NCBI RefSeq assembly: GCF_950295315.1
Contig: NC_080164.1
Coordinates: 114,276,890 to 114,340,889 of the forward strand
DNA: 64,000 bases
Source of the DNA: Erinaceus europaeus
Lineage: Eukaryota > Chordata > Mammalia > Eulipotyphla > Erinaceidae
Reading direction: 5' to 3'
The first letter of the stretch is position 1; every line of letters starts with the position of its first letter. The notes under the pieces are model-generated. The model was not told where the DNA came from. It did no database searches and saw only the letters and a program-made list of their open reading frames with translations. The position numbers were made by a program, and so were the translations under genes. Shown one piece after another: positions 32,326-43,837 of this stretch.

Positions 32326-32438
32326 ATGATGAGGAGATAGCATAATGGTTGTACAAAAAGAGGCTCTAAAGTCCCAGGTTCAAGCCCTTGTACCACCATA
32401 AGCCAGAGCAGTACTCTGGTTAAAAAAAAAAAAAAAAT
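32326..32438 (+). mobile_element. SINE-C copy, second in tandem
   Basis: Same order as its neighbour, with an internal loss between CAAAAAGAG and GCTCTAAAG; ends in an A-run. Confidence 0.9.
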
Positions 32439-32799
32439 CAACACAACACCATTTACACTACCCAAACTTTTATTGATGTTGTTGTTGTACATGTGCTGAT
32501 ATTCACCTAAAAACTCCAAGCATCTGGCACAATGGTGTATGGATATAGTTGCAGCCTGGATAAGAAGAAGCAGTCAGGGCAGCAGGCTAAATGGGTGGTC
32601 TCTATACAAGTGAGGCAAACAGAGCTCAGAAACTTCAGTCTTAACCTAGTTACCACACAGCCTATTGCTCATCTGCAGAGCACTCTGGCAAGCAAATAAA
32701 TATCTGGAAAATGTTGTTTTTAAAAAAGAAAAATCAAATAGATTTTAGAAGAGGACTGATGGTCGAAAACTGCAAAAGTTCAGGGCAGAGGCCAGGCCA
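32439..32799. other. Unannotated unique DNA
   Basis: Nothing recognised. Confidence 0.5.
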
Positions 32800-33660
32800 C
32801 TATTATAGATTGTGAAGGGCGTACAAAGTAAGTGAAGAGGAAAAAAGGCACAGGGACAGTTAGTCTCCAGTTCCTTGTATGCAAGATAAGGGCCCTTGCC
32901 TCTCTTACTTCTCATTCCTCCCTTGTGAGATACAAGCTGCTCCCTGGCTACACCAGAGGCTCACATGCAGAGGCTCTGCATCTCTTCTTGAGAGGCTCCC
33001 CACGTCCCAGCTGGGCCTGGATGATGAGGTGTGGCCCTATAGCTCACTCTCACTTATTCAGCTGTTAAAGCAGCTTAAACCCTCATAAGAACATTAACAT
33101 TTGGGTGCCAATAACAGATTGACCTTTATTCATAAAGTGCAAATAGTTGGAAGTTGAACAGATTGGTTGCCAGCGATTGCCTTTTATGTGCAGTTTAAGG
33201 CTTTGATTTCTTTCCCCTTTCTTCCTTTAATCTGACATCGCTGGTTTGAATGCGGTTTGCACTCTAAGTAAACAGGGTCTGAGGAGGCCTCTGCTTTTGT
33301 AGCTCAGTTTGCTTGCGAGAAGGGAAGGAGACAGGAGGGCAACTTTAAAAGATTTGCCTTTGGAATTAAACAATTTAAGAATGGATTGGAAGTTCCAAAA
33401 CCTGAATGAGACTCTTGGAAGAGCTGCAAACTACTCTTGAAAGAGCTGCAAACTGAACTCACTCAAGAGGCCGGGTATTTATTTGCATACAGGGCTATTT
33501 ATCCAAAACCAAGCATCTAGATGCAGAATGAGACTGTAAGGATTTATATTAACTCTCTTAAAAGTTTCTCCTTGCAGAACACAAAGGGGAAACCCAGAGC
33601 CCTCAGGGCCCATGGCTTTGCAGGACCACACCGCATTGCTTTGTTACCCAGCTGGAAGAG
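32800..33660. promoter_or_regulatory. Repeat-free block, candidate conserved enhancer
   Basis: TTTATTCATAAAG (caudal/HOX-like), two CTTTGAT-type TCF/LEF-like sites and GGTTTGAATGCGGTTTGC lie within 33110-33270. No repeat family is seen in about 860 bp. Function inferred. Confidence 0.35.
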
Positions 33661-33664
33661 GTGC

Positions 33665-33683
33665 TTTTTTTTTTTTTTTTTTT
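33665..33683. repeat. Poly-T run
   Basis: 19 consecutive T. No retroposon body recognised beside it. Confidence 0.9.
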
Positions 33684-34516
33684 ACGCTTAATCTGACCAA
33701 GGCGGCATCCTTTCACAGTAGTGGTTTCTTTAAAGTTTGTCTTGGGTACATCTCTTAAGCATAGCCTGTTTAAGACCCTCTCTAACATAGCATCCAATTC
33801 TCGATTTTTGGCCTGATTCATCCTGACAGAACTTCACTTTCTACAACATAGCCTACTCTTTATGGCAAATGGAAACTCTTTAGAGCATTTTCATAGATAT
33901 GATGTGTAGATGGAAAACTTTCCAGCAATCAATTGTGCCCGTTTGGAAATAATAAAGTCCTTTGTGAGTCAACAGAAAGAACACAGAAAGTGGAAGGTAC
34001 TGGAAACTCTCATGAATAAGATTCGACCCAAAGGACAGGCAATTTTATATGAATGCTGTTCCTGCTGGCACTTTTGGATTACCTTGGGGAAAATAAACTG
34101 AAATGCAGTTTGCAGCAAAGGAACATTTCTTTTTGATCCAGACAAGTCAGCTTTGTATTGTATATTAACAACATCGGTTTTAGAATTAAGTAGAGCCAGG
34201 CTTGTTCCCAGCCTTTACCAGAAGCTCATTACCTACATGATTTAGGCAAGAAACTAGTGAAAAATCTTCTTTTTTCTCTTCCGAAACTTATGGGCAACTG
34301 GAGTAATGGTTTCCAAGACATTTATATAGTTGGGTAAAGTTTCTTATCCCCCGCCAAGTTAGGTGTCTACACACCACTTCCACCACCAGCCCAAATAAGT
34401 TCCCCAGATGCCCTCACTCTCCCCATGCCAGTCTCCTCCCACCCACCCCCACACCAATCTCCCCCTAGTCCAGAGTCCTGAGCTCTGTTGCAATACATGA
34501 ACCTTTCTATGAAACT
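33684..34516. other. Unannotated unique DNA, possible family F trace
   Basis: 34370-34500 shows CCAGAGTCCTGAG...GTTGCAATACATGAAC, weakly like family F at 18660-18700. No gene. Confidence 0.35.
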
Positions 34517-35130
34517 CTTTTTTTGAATTAGTGATTTAATAATGATCAACAAGATTGTGAAATGAGAGGGGCATAATTCCATACAGTTCCCACCACCAGA
34601 GTTCCATATCCCATCCCCTCCATTGGAAGCTTCCCTATTCTCTATCCTTCTGGGAGTATGGACCAAAGATCTCTATGGGGTGCAGAATGTAGGAGGTCTG
34701 GCTTCTGAAATTGCTTCTATGCTGAACATGGGTATTGGTAGGTAGAACCACACTGACAGCCTGTTTCTGCTTTTCCCTAGTCGGGTAGGGCTCTGGAGAG
34801 GTGGGGTTCCAGGACACATTGGTGAGGTCGCCTGCCCAGGGAGTCAGGTTGGCATCATGGTAGCATCTGAAACTTGGTGGCTGAAAAGCATTGAGATATA
34901 AAGCAGAGCAACTTGTTTAACCATCAGGAACCTAAAGGTAATAATATAGCAGATGAGATTTGGGGTCTTCATGTTGGAAGGAAGTCTATTTTTGGTATAT
35001 TCCAAGGGGCCCATGACTTTATTAATGTTTGCCTAGGCCGGATAGCTAACATACAGGAGGACTGAACATATTGTCTAGGAAGATGGTGTCAGAGTTGAGA
35101 CTCTTAAGCTTCTTAGGAGTATGCAGTGAA
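34517..35130 (-). mobile_element. Family T copy, short tail, antisense
   Basis: GAATTAGTGATTTAATAATG, CCACCACCAGAGTTCCATATCC, GGAAGCTTCCCTATTCTC, GGCATCATGGTAGCATCTG. The 5' limit on the right is approximate. Confidence 0.85.
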
Positions 35131-36239
35131 AGATAGTTATTATCATCATCATCTCAATTTTTATTATTAGAGTGTTTCTGTTGAAGGCCTATATGCAGAG
35201 TGTTACAAAAAGGAAAGTTCTTAGCAATAGACTCTTTCTACACAGAGCTACAGAAATTGAAATCGTTATTATTAATTTTAGCTTATACTTTGATGTATGT
35301 ATAGATAGTTTCATTATTTCAAACTACTTATGGTTGCCTTACATTTGAAAAATAAGTGTTCTGTTTCATTTTTAAAATCTTTAGTCACTAAATTGGGGAA
35401 AAGTCACTTAATTGGGAGGGGGTAATGATGTATAAGATGGTTGTTACGTGAGTATCATTTTTTTTTCTTTTAGCTTCCTGAGATTGTGTTTGCATACCAC
35501 TCCTACCTCCAATAGAAATCTTCCTCCACTCACCATTATGCACTGGGTCCTCAAAGCTCTCCCAACTCCTCCCACCTCCCCCAGAGTTGCTATTTCCTTT
35601 GTACCTCCTAATGTTCTGGGCAAGTTAAATACATAGTGGATACTTAATAAATTATTTTTTGGTTATGTATTACTACCTCTTTGTTGGAAATCAACTGCTT
35701 CAAAGATATGTATAGACATATCTTCCACTTTTTCCTTCCATTGCTAAATGTAATCTAATTCAATTATTGCCTGACTAAGAAATTGAGCCCTTCTACTATT
35801 TACTCATATTGTCTCTAAGGCTAGTGCAGCAGTCTTGGAGAAGAGGAAAGGATTTGCTTTGCCTTTACCACCATTCTCCTTGCTCCAGCCATTCTGAAGG
35901 CCAGTTCTGGGTAAATGTTGCCAAGACACTGCTATGTCTTTACCCAGATGTCTGACTTCACTTCTCTTCAAACCTATCATTCATAGTCACATATGAAGTT
36001 CTACAAATGGAAAGAGATAAGGAAAGAAATAAGCATAGTACCCACAATGGTTTTATTCAGAGCTTTTTCCTGAGCTCAGAACATCCTGAAAGGAGAAAGT
36101 GTTATCATAGTCACTGAATTGTTGGCAGTTTTGCCATTACATACCTGGCTTCAGTTTAAAAGAGGGACAGCTTTATAGGTTATAGATGTCAAACTCAGTA
36201 GCAATAATGATAATGATTTAATTTAAGGCACCACAAAGG
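35131..36239. other. Unannotated AT-rich DNA
   Basis: May contain more of the family T 5' region near 35131-35250. No gene. Confidence 0.4.
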
Positions 36240-36580
36240 CAAAAACCTATACAGACATCTTCTGTATAGGTTTAGAAGACATGGTTTATAGAAGACATGC
36301 AAATGAACAACAAGTACATCAAAAATGCTCAACATGCTCAGCCATCAGGGAAATACAAATCAAACTACAAGGAAATAGCATCATGTGCCTATTAGAATGA
36401 CCTCCATAAAAAAGATGAGAGATAGCCAGCTTTGGCAAGTGTGTAGAGAAAAGTGAGCCCTCATGCACTGTTGATGAGGAGGGTGTAAATTAGCATGGTA
36501 GTTATTGAAAACAGCATTGAACATCCTCAGATATTTTAAGAATAGGTCTACCATGTGATTCAACCACTTCAATCAGAGAG
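36240..36580 (+). mobile_element. L1M-type ORF2-end fragment (host of a nested insertion)
   Basis: 'GCAAATGAACAACAAGTACA', 'CATCAGGGAAATACAAATC', AGAATGACC, GCACTGTTGATGAGGAGG and TCTACCATGTGATTCAACCA follow the mammalian L1 ORF2 3' end order. The next L1 segment resumes at 40789. Confidence 0.8.
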
Positions 36581-36597
36581 ACTGTTGAAAGCTCATT

Positions 36598-37430
36598 ATG
36601 AGAACCCTCCAAGAGTCTAAGCAAGAATTGAAAGAGCATTTTATTTTGGAATTAAGACACACAAAAGATGAACCCAGAATAAAACTTCATAAGAAGCTAC
36701 AAAGCTTGAAAGAAGGACTTGAAGCAGAGTTTGCTAAACAGTTAGGAAACATGAAAGAAAAAATTCAAACAGAACTGCAAGGACTGAAAGACACCTTTAC
36801 TGCAGTTCAAACTCAGGTAGACGGTTTAGGCAGAAGAAAGAATTTCTAATCTAGAAGATGCAATCAGCCCACTCTTTCAATTCAAAGATGAGAGAGAGAG
36901 GAAAAGTTTAGAAAGAATGAGGCAACTCTCTGTGTAATTGCAGACTCCATCAAAAGATTGAATGTAAGAGTGGTAGGTGTATCTGAGGATGAAGATTGGG
37001 TCAAAGAACTAGAGATCATTTTCAGAGAAATTTTAGTGGAAAATTTCCCATAACCTAGGCAATCCTCAGAACAAGAGGCAGATTGATCACTCAGGTTCAT
37101 AAATCCAAAACAACCAACAGCAAAGCACATTATTGTAAAACTATGAAAACTCAATGACAAGGAAAAATTTTTGCAGGCTGCTAGGAAATGGAAAGAAGTT
37201 TCATACAAAAACAGAGCTATCAGACTTTCATAAGATTTCTCTTCACAAACCCTAGAGACAAAGAGATAGTGGAATCACATATTCAAAGTACTAAAGGAAA
37301 GAGAATTCCAGCCATGAATTTTGTATCCTATAAAATAAACCTTCAAATATGAGAGGGAAATAAAGGTTTTCTCAAATATTCAAAAACTAAAGAAATTTTC
37401 CACAATCAACCCCACCTTACAAGAAATACT
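36598..37430 (+). pseudogene. Decayed L1/HAL1-type ORF1 (RNA-binding coat protein)
   Basis: The first 83 codons are open (36598-36849). They are rich in Glu, Lys, Leu and Gln in a heptad-like pattern, as expected for the ORF1p coiled coil (motifs ELKEHF, KLQSLKEG, EAEFAKQLGN). Past the stop, frameshifts and stops break the region, yet nucleotide traces of the RNA-binding and C-terminal domains remain: 'GAGATCATTTTCAGAGAAAT', 'GTATCCTATAAAATAAACC', 'CCTTACAAGAAATACTG'. Intact ORF1p binds LINE RNA as a trimer. This copy cannot make one. Confidence 0.7.
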
Positions 37431-37431
37431 G

Positions 37432-37718
37432 GGAGTAGGGTGGTAGCACAGTGGCTTGAGCATACATGGCGCAAAGCGCAAGGACTGGCAAAGGATCCCA
37501 GTTCGAGCTCCCCAGCTCCCCACCTGCAGGAGAGTCACTTCACAGGCAGTGAAGCAGGTCTGCAGGTGTCTGTCTTTCTCTCCTCCTCTCTGTCTTCCCT
37601 AGCCTTTCTCTATTTCTCTCTATCCTATCCAACAACAACTGCATCAATAATAACTACAACAATAAAACAACAAGGGCAACAAAAGGGAATAAATAAGTAT
37701 TTTTTAAAAAAAGAAAGA
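37432..37718 (+). mobile_element. SINE-A copy nested in HAL1-like LINE
   Basis: 11-bp duplication AAGAAATACTG at 37421-37431 and 37719-37729. GGTGGTAGCACAGTGG (box A) and CCCAGTTCGAGCTCCCC (box B), complete body and tail. Confidence 0.95.
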
Positions 37719-38310
37719 AAGAAATACTGAATGGAATCCTACAAAGAAGGAGGAAGCAAAGGAATACACATGCTAAGCAAAGCAAACAGCAGTAGACTAG
37801 AAATAAGAATACAATAAAAATACGAAAGAACAACAGCAAATAGGGGAGGGAATTAAAAGACAAAGAAGCTCTATCAAATGTTTGTTAATCAAGATCAACT
37901 TAAAAAAAACTTTCTAAATACATAATGCAAGTTATTAAATACATGGTAACCACAAAACAAAACAGGGAACAGATATTTACAGAAATCACAGGAAAAATCA
38001 GCAAAGAATTCACCTCAGAAACTCATCGTATAAAATGGATGGAGCTCGAGAACAGTATGCTTAGTGAAGTAAGCAAAAAGATAAAGGAAAGCCACAGGAT
38101 GGTTTCACTCATGTGGAATTTAGAGGACTGAACACATATATGTAAAATAAACAACCAGACACAACACAACCCATATTTAGATTGGAAAACTATAGTGGTT
38201 ATTTAGCGGGGAAGGGGAGAGAGCATAGATTTTTTTGTGTGTGTGGTGGAAAAGGTGTAAAATTTTAATCCTGTTGATTTATATTCTCATAAATCACTAT
38301 TAATATGATA

Positions 38311-38502
38311 TGTTGAGGGGAATAGATTTAATATCTCAAATTCCTTAACTGCCTAGACTATAGGCCTAAGGACAAATATTTACTTTAGCCTAAACATTTA
38401 ATATCTAAGACTTGTAAAATGATGAAATTCTGATAATGGGATTAAGTTGTTCAAGGAGCTCTAAAAATGTATTGGCAAATATAACTCTTTAAATATCTAA
38501 AT
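38311..38502 (+). mobile_element. LINE-related 3' sequence, probable
   Basis: AT-rich DNA between the HAL1-like segment and the next SINE. Position within the insert in the L1M host suggests it belongs to the HAL1-like or family T element. Confidence 0.35.
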
Positions 38503-38890
38503 TAAGGGGCGGGGCAGTAGCGTATCAGAGTAAGTGCACATGGCGCAAAGCCCAAGGACTGGTGTAAGGATCCCAGTTCAAGCCCCTAGCTCCCAACCTG
38601 CAGGGGGGTCACTTCACAGGTGGTGAAGCAGGTCTGCAGATGTCTTTCTCTCCCCCACTCTGTCTTCCCATCCTCTCTTGATTTCTCTCTGTCCTATCTT
38701 ACAATACAAGAGTGATAAACAACATAGGGCAACAAAAGGGGGAAAAAATAGCTTCTAAGAGTAGTGGATTCATTCATTCATTCATTCCTCCATTCAATCA
38801 TTCATTCATCATTCAGGCACTGAGTCCCAGTAATAACTCTGAAGGCAAAAGAAAAAAAAGAAAAAGGAAAGAAAAAGGAAAGAAAGAAAG
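38503..38890 (+). mobile_element. SINE-A long-form copy with (ATTC)n
   Basis: GGGGCGGGGCAGTAGCG head, ATCCCAGTTCAAGCCCC (box B), body, an ATTC expansion (38768-38814) in the long-form 3' part, GAAG-rich tail. Flanked by ATCTAAAT (38495-38502, 38891-38898). Confidence 0.9.
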
Positions 38891-39049
38891 ATCTAAATCA
38901 ACTATAACTTTAGGCCAGACAGAGCATAACCATTTTGCCCTGTAAGTATCTTAAATACAAAGAGGTCCAGATACCATTAAAAAGGTTCAAAACATAGTGA
39001 AGTCAAGTATATTAATATAGATACTAACCATTGGATTATCATAGAAAAC

Positions 39050-40788
39050 GAACCCCCCAACTAACCTGGTTATAATAATAATTAATTAATTAATTATTGA
39101 TATTCTAAGCTCTTTCTAAGACTACAAGAAACTCTTGCATTCTCTTTAAGATCCTCATTTCTTATAGTCCTGGTACCTCAAGGACTATGCCCATACTTCT
39201 TGATATTCCTTCTCTATGATTCCTTACTGCCATACCATCTCTGTTGCCTTCAACCAAATCTCTATTAGTGCCGCCACCACCCCACATTATGCTGCTACTG
39301 AATTCCTACTGTGGACTGTAACCAAGGATACCGAACCTGAGAATTCAGCCTTGAAACTCTTCAAATCTTGTGAGAATTTTCCTAACGCATGATACTACCT
39401 ATATCCACTTTAGATGGCACATCATTTAACTAAGTAACATAACATTTCTTAGTTTTCTACATAACAATACAACCCTCACTAGGTCTTCTGTCATCTTTTT
39501 TTCAGGACCTGTACTCCACCCCACCCCTCACCATACCCACTCCAGAATCTTTTACTTTGGTGCAGTACACCAACTCCAGTCCAGGTTCTGCTTAGCATTT
39601 TCTCTTCTGATCTTGTCAAACAATATTCTTATCCAACTTCAGGCCAGCTATCAAACTCAAGCAAAACTACCATACTTGTGTGCCCCAGGAGCATACATAA
39701 AATGAACTTCCTAGCTCTCTTCTAGCCTAAGATCCCTAATCTCATATGCTCTATCCCTACTTTTTGGTTCCTATTCATTAACCATTTTCTCTCAACTAAG
39801 GTCCTGCCACCATCCAGGCACCAAATTACAGATGCTACTATGATTCCATCCTGACTTCTCTGGGTCGATGACCTCACCAGTGTGTCCTGAAACCTCTCAC
39901 CTCCAGAGCTCTGGCCCACTAGGGAATGATAGAAACAGACTAGGGGGATGGATTGACCTGTCACTGCCCACGTTCAGCAGAGAAGCAATTAGGAAAGCCA
40001 GAACTCCTACCTTTTGTATCCCCAAAACAACCTTGATCCAGGGGCCAGACGGTACCGCAGCAGGTTAAGCTCACATGGCGCAAGGCACAAGGACTGGCTT
40101 AAAGATCCCAGTTCAAGCCCCCAGCTCCCCACCTGCAGGGGATCACTTCACAAGCTGTGAAGCAGGTTTGTGGGTGTCTATATTTCTCTCCCTCTCTCTG
40201 TCTTCCCATCCTCTCTCAATTTCTTTCTGTCCTATCTATCAACAATGACAGCAATAACAACAATAATAGTAACAACGACGATAAACAACCAGGGCAACAA
40301 AAGGGAAAAAATGGCCTCCAGGAGCAGTGGATTTGTATTGCAGGCACTGAGCCCCAACAATAACCCTGGAGGCAAAAAAAAAAAAAAAAAAAAAAACCTA
40401 GATACATACTCCCTGCATGGGAGAAATGATAGGAGGAAGATAAGAGAACTCTAAACTCCAGCTCCATCAGCACCCAGAGAGAGAGAAGGAAAAGGAGAGG
40501 GACATATAGAAGTAGTAATGTTGTCATGAGTGGCTTGGAGGGGAAGAGAGGATTGGATCAGGAAAAAAAAAGGGGGAGGGCAGTTGTGTATAAATGTAGA
40601 CAGACAGCTGTAGAGATGATGGCTGGCCCATGTCTGCAACCTTAGGGGAACTGTGGTGGCTTGCAGTAGGGAGGCTGAAGATTCAGAACTCTGGTGGTGG
40701 GAATGGTGTGGATTTAAACCCCCGTTGGCATGTAATTTTGTAAAATTAATGATAATAATAATAAATAAAATAAGTTTTAAAAAACAAC
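39050..40788 (+). mobile_element. Family T copy, long tail, with nested SINE-A
   Basis: Longest family T copy in sense orientation. 39150-39330 aligns in order with the complement of 20930-21180, then GGTTCCTATTCATTAACC, GGCCCACTAGGGAATGATAG, the long-tail module, 'GGTGGTGGGAATGGTGTGG' and an AATAAATAAAATAAG tail. A family-F-like segment sits at 39440-39600. Confidence 0.7.
40041..40395 (+). mobile_element. SINE-A long-form copy nested in family T
   Basis: GGCCAGACGGTACCGCAGC head, CAGTTCAAGCCCCC box B, GGAGCAGTGGATTTG, CCTGGAGGC and a long A-tail (about 40374-40396). Flanked by imperfect AACCTTGATCCA / AACCTAGATACA. Confidence 0.9.
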
Positions 40789-41275
40789 AAGAATGAAATC
40801 ACTATCTGAAAGAAATATCTTCATCCCCATATTCTTTGAAGCATTGAAATTTATAATATGAGGGAGTCAGGCAGTAGCACAGCAGGTTAAGCACACATGG
40901 TAAAATTTATAATGTGGAAATGACTCATGTCCATCAAATGATGAATGGAAAAAATGGATAAAATGTACATAGACATTGGAATACTGTTCAGCTACAAAAA
41001 CAGAGGAAGAAGCCCACCATTTGTGACAGCATAGATTCAGGGCATTGTGCTAAGAGAAATAAGTCAAAGAGAAAGACAAATACCATATGATCTCAAGGTT
41101 ATGCTGAAACCAAAAAGCCTAACTCATAGAAACAGTAGGTTTTGGTGAGTGTCAATACTGAGGAGGGAGAGAGAATGAATATGAGATAATGTTGATTAAA
41201 AGAAACAAACTCCCAGTTCTAGGATGTATACATTCCAGGGACATACACTATGATGATTGTAGTTAACAATATTGT
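40789..41275 (+). mobile_element. L1M-type 3' end, continuation of 36240-36580
   Basis: GAAATCACTATCTGAAAG, CATTTGTGACAGCATAGATTC, 'GCTAAGAGAAATAAGTCAAAG' and CAAATACCATATGATCTCAAG are L1 3'-region landmarks. Resumes at 41420-41605 (TTTTATAAGAGGGTAGATC, ATCAAATCATCAGG). Confidence 0.85.
40861..40902 (+). mobile_element. Tailless 42-nt SINE-A head with target duplication
   Basis: AGGGAGTCAGGCAGTAGCAC and CAGCAGGTTAAGCACACATGG are the first ~40 nt of SINE-A. Flanked by AAATTTATAATATG (40847-40860) and AAATTTATAATGTG (40903-40916), one mismatch. No 3' body and no A-tail. Confidence 0.85.
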
Positions 41276-41334
41276 GTCTCAGGTTTGAACTCAGCCCCTG
41301 TCTCATTGAAGGAAGCTTTGGTACTATGGTCTTC

Positions 41335-41406
<72 letters not shown>

Positions 41407-41412
41407 CTGTCT
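41276..41412 (+). mobile_element. SINE-G 3' part with long (CT)n
   Basis: CAGGTTTGAACTCAGCCCC, TTGAAGGAAGCTTTGGTAC, CT array (about 41330-41402). Inserted in the L1 3' UTR. Confidence 0.75.
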
Positions 41413-41419
41413 CAATCTG

Positions 41420-41605
41420 AAAAGAAAACGCTATGTCACATACTTGGCATTTTATAAGAGGGTAGATCTTAAATGTTCTCACCACACACAAAATAATTGC
41501 ATGAGGTGATGAATGTTAATCTAGCTTATTGTGGTAAACAAAAACATTGCATTCACAGATCAAATCATCAGGCTATAGGTCTTAAACTTACATGATACTT
41601 AATAT
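41420..41605 (+). mobile_element. L1M-type terminal 3' UTR
   Basis: GGCATTTTATAAGAGGGTAG, 'AATTGCATGAGGTGATGAATG', CAGATCAAATCATCAGGC, in the order of L1M 3' ends. Confidence 0.8.
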
Positions 41606-42469
41606 TCTTTCTTACATAATATTAATATCAAGAAGGATTAAAAAAAAGAGTCTGCAGATGGCCAGAGCAATGATTAGGAGGAATAGCAAGACATGTGAAG
41701 CCTGCATAACTACTGTCAGAGTTATCAGTGACACATATGTAGTATATATCACATGTATTTTTCTTTGAATTTTAGACAACCAACATCAAACTTACAAAAT
41801 TTAGGACAGTAGCAACAGCTTCAGAACTTCATTTTGGAATCTAAAAAAAAAAAAAAATACCAGAAAACAAAGGGTAAATTAAAAATGACACACAAGCATG
41901 CAAACCCATGTGAGCATAATAACATAGGAGGCAAAGAGAAAGCAAGGATGTGATGATACATAAGCTGAATTTCAGAATCCCTGCACAAGTTCCTCCTTCT
42001 CCAGGTTCCCAAGATCTTCCAATGAAGGGACTCCAGGTAGGGGAAGGAAAACCTGTCTTTTCTCCCAGTTCTCATAAACACTCACCCTCCATGAATGCCT
42101 TCACGCAGCATGGTCCCCCCATTCAGTGGCAACTCAAGTCTATAGAATTGTTTGTTCTACCAGCTTTTCCTCCCAGCATCAGAAGCTACAATGCCAACTA
42201 GCTCTCAAGCCAAGTCATCTTAATGAGGGAAAGATTTCAAAAAAATTATGGATGGGATTTTAAATGTCTACTGAAATACACACAGAAAAGTCTTCATTGT
42301 AAAAGGAGGAAATGCTTTAAAAAGTATCTTTAAATAAATCCTCTATAACAGAGACTTGGCAGGCCCATGATTGCTCTCCAGCCAGACCTGGGAGTGTGGG
42401 CTCTTTATGGATTCAAGCCTAAGTGTTCCCACTGACAGCAGCCCCTAATCTATAGTATTGTTCCCGGCT
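41606..42469. other. Unannotated DNA
   Basis: A-run at 41843-41857. Otherwise unique, no gene. Confidence 0.45.
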
Positions 42470-42740
42470 CGTGAGACTCTCATTAATTAGTAGCTGATGA
42501 GGTACAAAAGGAGTAAATTTTGTTTCAATTTAACGATGACCTTCATTTTAATTCCATTTCCTTTGTGCAAACCTGGAAATTATGACTATCCCCTCCAAAC
42601 AGTTGAGTTTTTAAAAGCTCCTCCAGGCAGGCAAATGGCATTAATTTCTTACCCCTTCACTGAAATGCAGAGCTACACCAAACCTAATGCACTTCTGGAA
42701 AAAGAAAGGAAAAAGAAATTAAAAAAGAACTGACAGAATA
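42470..42740. other. Repeat-free block, candidate conserved non-coding DNA
   Basis: TCATTAATTAG, ATTTAACGATGACC and TTTTAATTCC are AT-rich homeodomain-like motifs in unique DNA. Conservation untested. Confidence 0.3.
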
Positions 42741-42924
42741 AAATTTAGGCTTTTGGGGGAAGTACTGGCAGGAACTAAAGAGGGAAAAAAAATGAAAGGT
42801 TTGGGCTTAGTTTTTATGACAGAGGACAAATCACATAAAATGTCTGAGCATGACAAAAATAAATTGTCAACATCATCAAAATGAAAAGATCTTAATGCAA
42901 CTGTGAGACCTGAAATATCCTGAG
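42741..42924. other. Unannotated DNA
   Basis: A-rich; nothing recognised. Confidence 0.4.
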
Positions 42925-43036
42925 CTCAATGCCTAGCACAGAGCATGTGCTCATTACTATTTGGTGAGTGAGTGTGTGAGTGAATGTGTGAGTGAATGAG
43001 TGTATGAGTGAGTGAGTGAATGAGTGAGTGAGTGAA
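42925..43036 (+). repeat. L2/MIR 3' end grown into (TGAG)n
   Basis: 'ATGCCTAGCACAGAGCATGT' resembles the CCTGGCACA...GTGCTCA motif of L2/MIR ends. The terminal TGAA repeat has expanded to a TGAG/TGAA tetranucleotide array (42963-43036). Confidence 0.6.
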
Positions 43037-43167
43037 TTCTTTTGATACTGCCTTTCTGTCTGTTCAGGAATGTTCCTAAATTCAGGTAAGCAAGAGATAC
43101 AATGAATACACTGTTGGTTCCACAAGTGTTGAACAATGACCTGTGAAAGCAGGCCTTGGCCTCCCAA

Positions 43168-43192
43168 CAAAAAAAAAAAAAAAAAAAAAAAA
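43168..43192. repeat. Poly-A run
   Basis: About 25 consecutive A. No clear retroposon body upstream. Confidence 0.9.
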
Positions 43193-43317
43193 GAGCTCTC
43201 TACTGCAGGAATTAACCACAAGGTACAAGTTGAATAGGCAGCTGCATGTGGAATCACCATCATCACACCACAGACAGCAGGGGCCAGGTGGGGGCTCTCC
43301 CTCCAGTTTTGTTCACT

Positions 43318-43837
43318 GAGGATGCCTACTGCAGCATTATCTACAATACACAAGATAGAAGGATGTGCATGCAGGCTGAATGGATAAAGAAGCTGAAAGA
43401 TACACTGTTATTTGCTTAGTAATATTTCAGCCATTTACAAGCCATGTACAGTGGTAGACCTGGCAGCTATACCAGAGAGCCTGAATGTGCAGTCAACTAC
43501 ACTGTCCAGGTTGTGAATACACTCAATGATGTTTACACAATGAAACTCCCTAAGGATACAGCTTCCAAAACATTTTCCCCCATTAAGCATTAAGACTGTG
43601 TATACAGAGAAATGTTATTCAGCCCTGAAGAAAAGGATATCTTGCCATTTGTGATAAGGCTAAGTGAAATAAGTGAAATAAACTAAAAACAAGTAAATCA
43701 AAAAATCAAACAAAAACCTGTCATTGATATAGAAAACAGGTTGATTGGTGGTAGCAAGAGGTAGAAATTGGTGTAGGTATGTGGGCATAAGGGTCTAAAA
43801 GATATACAAGCTCCCAGTTATAAAATAAATATGTCAT
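43318..43837 (+). mobile_element. L1M-type 3' end, part 1
   Basis: 'GCAGCATTATCTACAATACA', GAATGGATAAAGAAGC, GAAATGTTATTCAGCCC, TTGCCATTTGTGATAAGGC, 'CTAAGTGAAATAAGTGAAAT'. Continues at 44101 and 44497. Confidence 0.85.

Larger units (their letters stand above)
36581..38310 (+). mobile_element. HAL1-like LINE: ORF1 without ORF2
   Basis: Holds a decayed L1-type ORF1 (36598-37430), then directly a 3'-UTR-like segment, with no ORF2. That is the plan of HAL1 ('half-L1') elements. Split by a SINE-A at 37432. It may continue into family T to 40788, or family T may be a separate insertion. Confidence 0.6.

Noticed and set aside
36598..36849. 83-codon coiled-coil protein as a cellular gene
   Set aside because: Continues into decayed L1-type ORF1 sequence inside a nested LINE; a retrotransposon remnant.
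43168..43192. Processed pseudogene suggested by the A-run
   Set aside because: No recognisable mRNA-like body or target duplication next to the run.
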